Positions 58,491 to 64,000 of a stretch of 64,000 nucleotides of DNA are shown in pieces (positions within the stretch are counted from its first letter, which is position 1; each line of letters begins with the position of its first letter). The DNA is from BOG-908 sp964242115. GTDB lineage: Bacteria; Pseudomonadota; Alphaproteobacteria; Acetobacterales; Acetobacteraceae. Made by a program: the position numbers and the translations under genes. The stretch covers positions 292,571 to 356,570 of the forward strand of contig CAXSZX010000002.1 in NCBI GenBank assembly GCA_964242115.1. The letters run 5' to 3'. A model generated the notes under the pieces. It saw only the letters and a list, made by a program, of their open reading frames with translations. It was not told where the DNA came from and did not search any database.

Positions 58491-59768
58491 CTACAGCTCG
58501 CCCGGCGACGGGATGTCGGCTACCGGCGCGTCCGGCGGAGAGGCGTCCAGGACGTGTGCCTTGGACTCTTGATAGGTCTCGATCTCCCAGAGCGCCGGTT
58601 GCTCTGCTTTGAAACTGGCCTCAAACTGGTCGCCCTCGTGCTGCTTGCCAAGGGCGTGTGCGCAGTTCGCAAGCGTTGCCAGCACCCAGCGCTTATCCGA
58701 TCGCTCATCGAAAGACGGCGTTTGAATCAGAAGTGATAAGGTTTCGAACAGCGAAATCCGAACCTTCCGCGCGCTGAGGCGATCATATAGGGCTTCGTCC
58801 GGATCGGCCTGCAACGCATGCCGGAAATCGTAGCACAGCGCGAGATTCTCGCCATTGTAGTAGTCCCGCCGCACCTCGAAGCCCCTTCCATAGTAGCGGA
58901 TGGCCGCGTCGAGGTGAGCGCGATCACCCGTCAGATGCCAGAGGCGCCGGCGAATCGCACCGGTAATCCCGAGGGTCTCCGGATCGTTTGACGCGTCGGG
59001 GCTTAGCTGATCCATGATCCGCAGACCTGCCATCAACGCGTCCAAGGGCGAGGGCTTCTTCGTCTTGTAGGTCGCCAGCCCCAGCTGCTGGATAATGAAC
59101 GGGTCCAAACCCTTCAGGTGAGCAGCTGCCTGAAACGCTTTGACCGCGTCCTCGGGATCGCTAGCCTTCATCGCCGCCTCACCCCTTTGCATCAATTTCG
59201 AGAGCCTCTCATGAGCGGCTTCGGTCTCGTCGACCAGTTCCGAGAACTCCTCTTCACTGAGTTTGGGTTGCATGAGCCGCGGAAGATAAGTGTAGACGGG
59301 GCTGTCCGTTCTGCCCGAAGCCATAATCTCTTTAATCAGGATTCCGAGGTCGCGGGTAGCGCGCTGGGCTTCGCGTGCCCCGATGTCTTCACCAAGGTGA
59401 TCGTACTCGAAGGTGTTGACGTGATTTAGGTCGAAGTAAAGCCTGCCCGCGCGCTCTTTCATAACGATGGTGCAGTTTGGCCGCAGCGCATGTCGCACCC
59501 CGAGCTCGTATACGGCGTTGACGTTACCTGTCGAGATGTCGGCAACGACGAGGTCGGACCGAAGCAGCATCTCATACATCGGCGTGTCGATGATGCCGGA
59601 ATGCATGATCTCATCGGCCCTAATGCACCGCAGATTATGCTTAGTTGCGGCTGGCTCGATAATCGCCTCGTAGGTCGCGTCTAAGTCGATCGTCCGCCCG
59701 GATTCGAAGTCAGTCTTCTTACCGAAACCCATCACAACGAAACATATTGCACGAGTATCTTCGGTCAT
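58491..59768 (-). CDS. Deoxyribosyltransferase-like/TPR protein (DUF4071, TRAFs-binding type)
   Basis: 425 residues from ATG 59766-59768, with GGAG upstream. Residues 1-150 are a Rossmann-like domain: AICFVVMGFGKKTDFESGR, LRSDLVVADISTGNVNAVYELGVRHAL with Glu88 at the place of the nucleophile of nucleoside deoxyribosyltransferases. Residues ~180-425 are helical repeats (AVKAFQAAAHLKGLDPFIIQQLGLATYKTKKP, YYGRGFEVRRDYYNGENLALCYDFR), matching the TRAFs-binding/DUF4071 region. Such proteins are predicted regulators or NAD/nucleotide hydrolases in conflict systems. It is the first gene of the seven-gene operon. Confidence 0.8.
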   Translation of the reverse strand: MTEDTRAICFVVMGFGKKTDFESGRTIDLDATYEAIIEPAATKHNLRCIRADEIMHSGIIDTPMYEMLLRSDLVVADISTGNVNAVYELGVRHALRPNCTIVMKERAGRLYFDLNHVNTFEYDHLGEDIGAREAQRATRDLGILIKEIMASGRTDSPVYTYLPRLMQPKLSEEEFSELVDETEAAHERLSKLMQRGEAAMKASDPEDAVKAFQAAAHLKGLDPFIIQQLGLATYKTKKPSPLDALMAGLRIMDQLSPDASNDPETLGITGAIRRRLWHLTGDRAHLDAAIRYYGRGFEVRRDYYNGENLALCYDFRHALQADPDEALYDRLSARKVRISLFETLSLLIQTPSFDERSDKRWVLATLANCAHALGKQHEGDQFEASFKAEQPALWEIETYQESKAHVLDASPPDAPVADIPSPGEL

Positions 59769-60163
59769 CCGATCACCACTCCTATCTTTTTGATGATGGT
59801 GCCTGCGCCGGACCAACTAGCTGCAGAGCAGTAGCAAAGTTTCGTCTTGTTCAAAGCATCGACGTTCCGGTCTCGATCGAAGCTGGGCACTCAGGAGGTG
59901 CGACGTTCAACAAACCTGCAGAAAAAGCGTTAGCTTTGCCCTAGAGGGCGACTACCTTTACGAGTCACCCTCACCACGCTGAGAGTGTGAACGTCACGGG
60001 CGTCGTTTTCAAGTGATGCGTAACGACGCGTTCGTCAGCCAATTTCGGATCTTGAGCACCCCACGCCAGGACCACATCACCCCGCGGTTCCGTCCGCTAT
60101 TAGAAAGCGGTTCGGGACACCTGAACGTCCAAGATGCGGCGCAAAGCCGACGTGAGACACATT
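59769..60163. other. Upstream region of the seven-gene operon
   Basis: About 395 bases with no supported gene. The operon promoter should be here on the minus strand; I see no convincing -35/-10 pair or operator palindrome. Confidence 0.5.
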
Positions 60164-60538
60164 TCAACCTCTCTGCTCGAGCCACAAAGCAGGCATCTTG
60201 CTAAGCAATGCGGGGAAGCTCGGCTCGTCAGCCAGTTTGCCTGCGAGTATCGCTTCCACAACGTCCGGCGCCAACAACGTCAGCTGCAGCACTTTGCCCA
60301 GATACCCGCGCTCGATTTTCTCAACCTCTGCTATTTCGCTGATCGAGCTATACCGGTCCTCGTCCAGCAGCCGTTGCCATCGGAAGGCCCGTGCCAATGC
60401 TTTGACCAGCGCTGGATCGGCGCGCGTGCAAACTGGCGAGCCAGCCACCTCACCGCCGGCTTTAACGATCGTCTTGCGCCCTGGCCGTCGCCGAACGGAC
60501 AACCGCACGCGCACAGTGATGCTGCCCGCCTCGCTCAC
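60164..60538 (-). CDS. Small recombinase-associated HTH protein
   Basis: 124 residues. A basic N-terminus (TVRVRLSVRRRPGRKTIVKAG) is followed by ALVKALARAFRWQRLLDEDRYSSISEIAEVEKIERGYLGKVLQL, a helix-turn-helix like that of ParB/KorB. GTG 60536-60538 overlaps the recombinase stop (GTGA). It often travels with recombinase modules of this type; its role is unknown, perhaps DNA targeting or regulation of the recombinase. Confidence 0.7.
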   Translation of the reverse strand: MSEAGSITVRVRLSVRRRPGRKTIVKAGGEVAGSPVCTRADPALVKALARAFRWQRLLDEDRYSSISEIAEVEKIERGYLGKVLQLTLLAPDVVEAILAGKLADEPSFPALLSKMPALWLEQRG

Positions 60539-61881
60539 GCTGCCGTCCGCAACTGCACCGCACCCAGGTCACGCACTAAGCTCGCCAATCCCTCGACTCG
60601 TAGTCGGATATCAGCGCCATCTGGTCCGATCTCGACCCGCTCCACCAGCAGCCGAATGATTCGCGCCTGCTCGGCCGGGAACAGCTCGTCCCACAACGGA
60701 TCAAGTTCGCACAACGCGTCCCGGACCTCGGCCTCAGTTATCTCCGGTGACTCGGCCCGAACCGCCATCCATGTTCCTACGAGGACTTCAGGCTGGCGAA
60801 GTAGCGCCTGCACCTGGTCGGTCACAGCGGTCTCGATCTCGGCGGCCGATACCCGGGCCACAACGTCTTCGCGAGCTCCCTGCCCTTTCAACAGCCGCTG
60901 CGCCACGTAGTAGCGATAAAGCCGCCCACGGCGCCGCGTGTGAGTCGGCGACAACGCCCGACCATCCACCCCGAAGATCAAGCCCTTCAGCAAGGCAGGC
61001 GTCTGCGCTCGGTGCCGGTTGCCCCTTACCCGCGGGCTCTCCTGGAGCAGGGCGTGGACCTCATCCCACAGCTCGCGACTAATGATCGCCTCGTGCTGAC
61101 CGGCATAGACCTCGCCCTTGTGGACGACGTCGCCAACGTAGGTTCTGTTGCTCAGCAGCTTATAAATGTCGCCCTTGTCGAGCAGCCGGCCGGTTTTGCT
61201 GGTCAGGTCCTCCCGCTGCAACTGCCTGGCCAGGGCCGTCCCGGAGCCAATCTCGACGAAGCCCCCGAAGACACGCCTGACCACGGCGGCCTCGGCAGCG
61301 TTCACCACCAGCTTGCGGTCGAGCACGTCGTAACCGAGCGGCACCTTGCCACCCATCCACATGCCGCGTGCCCGCGAGGCGGTGAACTTGTCGCGGATAC
61401 GCTCGCCGATGACCTCGCGCTCGAACTGCGCGAATGAGAGCAGGATGTTGAGGGTCAACCGGCCCATGCTGGTCGTCGTATTGAACGACTGCGTCACCGA
61501 GACGAACGTCACACTGTGCGCGTCGAACAGCTCGACCAGCTTGGCGAAGTCCATCAGCGAGCGGGACAGGCGGTCGATCTTGTAGACGACTATTACGTCG
61601 ACTTCGCCGCGCTCGATGTCGCCCAGTAAACGCTGTAGTGCTGGACGGTCGATATTGCCGCCGGTGAACCCGCCATCGTCGTAGCGTGCCGGCACCAGCA
61701 ACCAGCCTTCAGCGCGCTGGCTGACGACGAAAGCCTCGCAGGCGTCGCGTTGGGCGTCCAACGTGTTGAACTCCCGGTCGAGCCCCTCCTCCGTGCTCTT
61801 GCGGGTGTAGACGGCACAGCGTCGCTTCAGCACAGGCGCCGGCGCGGCTGCCCCCCTGCCAGGAAGCGATCGCCGGCTCAC
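60535..61881 (-). CDS. Serine recombinase (resolvase/recombinase family)
   Basis: 448 residues from GTG 61879-61881, which overlaps the DUF2924 stop. Resolvase domain: RRCAVYTRKSTEEGLDREFN with the nucleophilic Ser, GEVDVIVVYKIDRLSRSLMDFAKL with the catalytic Arg, and FAQFEREVIGERIRDK. The Recombinase domain follows (GKVPLGYDVLDRKLVVNAAEAAVVRRVF, SNRTYVGDVVHKGEVYAGQHEAI), then a coiled-coil C-terminus. The zinc-ribbon position (LLKGLIFGVDGRALSPTHT) has lost its Cys residues. Large serine recombinases integrate and excise mobile elements. Confidence 0.92.
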   Translation of the reverse strand: MSRRSLPGRGAAAPAPVLKRRCAVYTRKSTEEGLDREFNTLDAQRDACEAFVVSQRAEGWLLVPARYDDGGFTGGNIDRPALQRLLGDIERGEVDVIVVYKIDRLSRSLMDFAKLVELFDAHSVTFVSVTQSFNTTTSMGRLTLNILLSFAQFEREVIGERIRDKFTASRARGMWMGGKVPLGYDVLDRKLVVNAAEAAVVRRVFGGFVEIGSGTALARQLQREDLTSKTGRLLDKGDIYKLLSNRTYVGDVVHKGEVYAGQHEAIISRELWDEVHALLQESPRVRGNRHRAQTPALLKGLIFGVDGRALSPTHTRRRGRLYRYYVAQRLLKGQGAREDVVARVSAAEIETAVTDQVQALLRQPEVLVGTWMAVRAESPEITEAEVRDALCELDPLWDELFPAEQARIIRLLVERVEIGPDGADIRLRVEGLASLVRDLGAVQLRTAA

Positions 61882-62381
61882 AGGCTGCCTCGCACGCTCT
61901 TCAGACCGAAGAACGTCCAGCCGTTCCAGCGCGTACCGGTGATGGCCCGGGCGATGGCAGAGAGCGACTGGTAGGGCCGCCCCTCCCATTCGAAGCCGTC
62001 GGCCAGCACGGTCACTGCGTGTTCGACGCCCTTCCACTCTCGCAGCAGGCGCGTTCCAGCAAGCGGCCGGCTGTCCGCCCGGATACGTCGGAGCACGACG
62101 TTGCCGCCGTCCAACTGTTCGCCCAGCGCCTCCAACCTGGTGCGTGTCTCTGCCTTCAGGCCTCCGTACGCGAGCTCCTGGATGCGGTAGGCCAGCCGGC
62201 TTTGCAGGTAGGGCCGATTAAACGGCGGTGGCTCCTTAGCGAAAAGCTCACGCCACTGCTGCTTCAACTCTGCGGTCGGCGTGGTCTTCAGGGAGGCAAC
62301 ACGACCGAGCACGTCGGCGGGCGGAATCGTCGGGAATGTCGACGTGACCGGCTGTTGGGCACTGGCGGCTTCGGTTTTCAT
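61878..62381 (-). CDS. DUF2924 domain protein
   Basis: 167 residues. VASLKTTPTAELKQQWRELFAKEPPPFNRPYLQSRLAYRIQELAYGGL is the DUF2924 signature, followed by PLAGTRLLREWKGVEHAVTVLADGFEWEGRPYQSLSAIARAITGTRWNGWTFFGL, in which the second part resembles a small DNA-binding fold. DUF2924 genes commonly precede serine recombinase genes in alphaproteobacterial mobile elements; here the two overlap (GTGA). Confidence 0.92.
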   Translation of the reverse strand: MKTEAASAQQPVTSTFPTIPPADVLGRVASLKTTPTAELKQQWRELFAKEPPPFNRPYLQSRLAYRIQELAYGGLKAETRTRLEALGEQLDGGNVVLRRIRADSRPLAGTRLLREWKGVEHAVTVLADGFEWEGRPYQSLSAIARAITGTRWNGWTFFGLKSVRGSL

Positions 62382-62736
62382 GCGTGTCTCCGACTAGGTG
62401 TGTCGGCATGACCGCTCTGGTGAGCGGTGAAGCGTAGCGAACTCTCTCCGTTTTGGCCGGCCTGGGCTGCGTCTCGGGCGAGTTCTTCGGCAGTGCGGCA
62501 CCGAAGCCGCACGATTCCGGCGGCCAGGATGGAGCAGAGCTCGCGCAAGTGCGGGGCGAGGTGGAGGTTGGGGCTGTTTGCCGAGGATTGTTGCCCAGGA
62601 TATGGAACTTGCCCCGGCTCGACTCCGCGGTCGCCCGCCGATGCAGGACAACGAGGAGCCCTTGATGCATCCACGCTCACGAGAAATACCCGAGATGCGA
62701 CCGTCCCAGCGCAGCAGCGCGCGCTGCTGACGAAGC
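62382..62736. other. Divergent intergenic region
   Basis: About 355 bases between the leftward recombinase module and the rightward unknown gene. No gene or clear repeat is seen; promoters for both directions are expected here. Confidence 0.4.
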
Positions 62737-63552
62737 ATGAGTAACGATACGCTTTCTCTTTTTGACGCTCTCCGTCAGTGGTGCGAGCCGTCCCTTGTGC
62801 AACGAGTTATGGACGAAGAGTGCAGCCATACTGAATACGAGATGGATAGAGCCCATCGCCCACAGCTGACCTCTCGAGCAGTGCGTCGTCAGCCTACCAG
62901 AACATCTTGGATGGCTAATGGCAGCGACTTCAATTCTCACAACGCCGCTTGGCGGGACCTGGAGCAAGACCTTCGCCAACGTATCGAGCGGGGGCAGATC
63001 CATCTGCGCGGTGTGCAACTCGCTCCGGAAAGGCAGACTGAGCCAGAAGTTGTTCCCAGAGGCTGGGCTGCTGACTTCAAGTTCGATTTTGAGAAGGGGA
63101 CAATCAAGACCGGAAAATTCAGCTTTGCTGCCATCGAATGCTCGCGGGTGCCTTGGGCGACGGCCACGGCGGACCCTGTAGCAGCTCCGACGCCAGCGCA
63201 GCTCTCGACTGCCGCTGCAGAGCTCAGGACGCTTCGGCCCGAGGGCTTTGCCGAACTCGATGACGAGACGGTCCTTGAACTTTTGGAAGAGCATGCTCGG
63301 CGTGTTGTCGAAAACGACACTCCACTGATTGCGCCGGGCAAGGTGACCCTGCTTCCGATCATCCGTAGAAAGATGCGCTGGCGGGCCAAACAAAACGAAT
63401 TGCTCTCCACGATGATTGCAGAGTCCGAGTGGCTCGAAGCCTGGATGACTGAGAGGGTTGGGTCTTATCAATTCCCGAAAGCGCCCACGATCGCAAAATT
63501 ACTCGCAAAGGAATACGAGCTGATCAAACCGCGATCCACACCCGCGACTTAA
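62737..63552 (+). CDS. Unknown protein on the island
   Basis: 271 residues. The start MSNDTLSLFDALRQWCEPSLVQ is short and polar. The middle has QDLRQRIERGQIHLRGVQ and WAADFKFDFEKGTIKTGKFSFAAIE, and the end a helical KVTLLPIIRRKMRWRAKQNELLSTMIAESEWLEAWM. There is no signal peptide or membrane helix. I do not recognise the family. The last codons lie in the left arm of a perfect inverted repeat. Confidence 0.6.
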   Translation: MSNDTLSLFDALRQWCEPSLVQRVMDEECSHTEYEMDRAHRPQLTSRAVRRQPTRTSWMANGSDFNSHNAAWRDLEQDLRQRIERGQIHLRGVQLAPERQTEPEVVPRGWAADFKFDFEKGTIKTGKFSFAAIECSRVPWATATADPVAAPTPAQLSTAAAELRTLRPEGFAELDDETVLELLEEHARRVVENDTPLIAPGKVTLLPIIRRKMRWRAKQNELLSTMIAESEWLEAWMTERVGSYQFPKAPTIAKLLAKEYELIKPRSTPAT

Positions 63553-63587
63553 AAATCTTGCAAATGAATCGCGGGTGTGGATCGCGG
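63529..63587. repeat. Perfect 19-bp inverted repeat
   Basis: CCGCGATCCACACCCGCGA (63529-63547) and its exact reverse complement (63569-63587) are separated by 21 AT-rich bases. The left arm overlaps the end of the preceding gene. No T run follows, so it may be an operator or recombination site instead of a terminator. Confidence 0.93.
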
Positions 63588-63648
63588 GTTCTGATCCGGG
63601 TTTCTCCTCGGCTACGTAGTCGTTTGATGCGACGCGAGGAGCACCGCA

Positions 63649-63837
63649 GTGAATACCAAACACCTCAATCAGATCGACGTCGCGCGCCGGTGGGGTATCA
63701 GCCATCGGACGCTTGAGCGTTGGCGGTGGCAGAAGATCGGCCCGACCTACATCAAGGTCGGCAACCACGTTGTTTACCGGATCGAGGACCTCGAGGCTTA
63801 CGAGGCGGAGCAGCGCCGCACCGGGAGCGCGGCGTGA
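63649..63837 (+). CDS. Excisionase-type HTH protein
   Basis: 62 residues. LNQIDVARRWGISHRTLERWRWQKIGPTYIKVGNHVVYRIEDLEAYEAEQ is a winged helix-turn-helix of the MerR/excisionase type (HTH_17). Such proteins direct excision or repress mobile-element genes. GTG-type coupling to the next small frame (GTGA overlap at 63834-63837). Start GTG 63649 with GAGGAGC-like upstream sequence. Confidence 0.85.
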   Translation: MNTKHLNQIDVARRWGISHRTLERWRWQKIGPTYIKVGNHVVYRIEDLEAYEAEQRRTGSAA

Positions 63838-63950
63838 GAGACCCCGCCTCGGCGGCCGCAATGAGCGACCCGACCTTGAACCGCTGGTTTAGCCGCCGCT
63901 GGGCCGAACTGCCTTCTGGCACAACACCATCTGCAGTGGCGGATACGTAA
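63834..63950 (+). CDS. Very short coupled frame, unknown
   Basis: 38 residues from GTG 63834, overlapping the HTH stop. Contains MSDPTLNRWFSRRWAELPSG; no family is recognised. The overlap is the only support. Confidence 0.4.
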   Translation: MRDPASAAAMSDPTLNRWFSRRWAELPSGTTPSAVADT

Positions 63951-63969
63951 GCGGCGCCGCAGGAGCACG

Positions 63970-64000
63970 GTGACTAAACGGGTCCGCGCCAGAACGAGAA
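63970..64000 (+). CDS. Possible gene start, cut by the window end
   Basis: AGGAG followed four bases later by GTG 63970-63972, reading VTKRVRARTR to the end. Too little to identify; the basic start could belong to a DNA-binding or replication protein. Confidence 0.3.
   Translation, partial: MTKRVRARTR

Larger units (their letters stand above)
49481..64000. mobile_element. Putative genomic island beside tRNA-Gly (right end outside window)
   Basis: The content changes sharply after the tRNA: none of the AT-rich palindromes, looser gene spacing, lower apparent GC, and a mix of defence-type genes (DUF429, LRR-TIR, a seven-gene QueC/TIR/SLATT operon) with a serine recombinase, DUF2924 and HTH genes. 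No integrase is adjacent to the tRNA and I could not find a repeated tRNA 3' end within the window, so the right boundary and excision mechanism are unknown. Confidence 0.7.

Noticed and set aside
49481..64000. A CD-NTase completing a standard type IV CBASS
   Set aside because: No supported protein in the island shows the GS/GG plus DxD nucleotidyltransferase pattern or a suitable length. It could still lie beyond 64000, but not in the operon order seen.

Overview
The window is high-GC alphaproteobacterial DNA. Light-harvesting LH2 beta and alpha genes followed by pucC, an NtrY/NtrX pair, a complete Tad/Flp pilus locus and general gene content suggest an anoxygenic phototroph of the Acetobacteraceae (a Rhodopila-like organism). 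That placement is inference from gene content; no 16S gene or species marker is present.

Positions 1-49480 are chromosomal backbone. In order: the 3' end of parC; a minus-strand block (amidohydrolase, asparagine synthase, two glycosyltransferases, a zinc deacylase, an enoyl-CoA hydratase); ntrYX, an FKBP, a DUF2076 protein, Maf; a CoA-transferase pair; tRNA-Ala; a broken SDR gene; pucBA-pucC, a protein made of eight 16-residue repeats, an aspartic protease, accA; a cluster of four GT87 membrane glycosyltransferases with a further membrane protein; a flp-cpaABCDEF-tadBCD operon; an isocitrate-dehydrogenase-like gene, CYTH/CHAD and SixA, an Fe-S photolyase, a cobalamin adenosyltransferase, a LON-domain protein, a thioredoxin/TPR chaperone and tRNA-Gly(GCC).

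The backbone is studded with more than 20 copies of an AT-rich nested palindrome, about 120-150 bp when complete. Each arm is itself a hairpin of T and A runs, and the core carries a GCTGTCGCGGA / CCGCGACAGC motif. Copies lie almost always directly after a stop codon. In two lipoproteins, and possibly an amidohydrolase, the element forms part of the signal-peptide coding sequence. No copy is seen after 49480.

Positions 49481-64000 look like a genomic island beside tRNA-Gly: no palindrome copies, lower apparent GC, a serine recombinase module, HTH genes and defence-type genes. Its centre is a seven-gene minus-strand operon (59768 to 53186): deoxyribosyltransferase-like/TPR protein, SLATT membrane protein, PfkB-like kinase with an extra C-terminal domain, TIR-TGT fusion, Ogg-like glycosylase, QueC, and a small TIR protein starting MGGSGGGG. 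The last four genes overlap by a few bases. QueC, TGT and OGG are the accessory set of type IV CBASS, but no CD-NTase is visible. I read this as a candidate CD-NTase-less, TIR-based relative of type IV CBASS in which QueC may modify the glycine N-terminus of the small TIR protein. A separate LRR-TIR protein and a DUF429 protein lie next to it.
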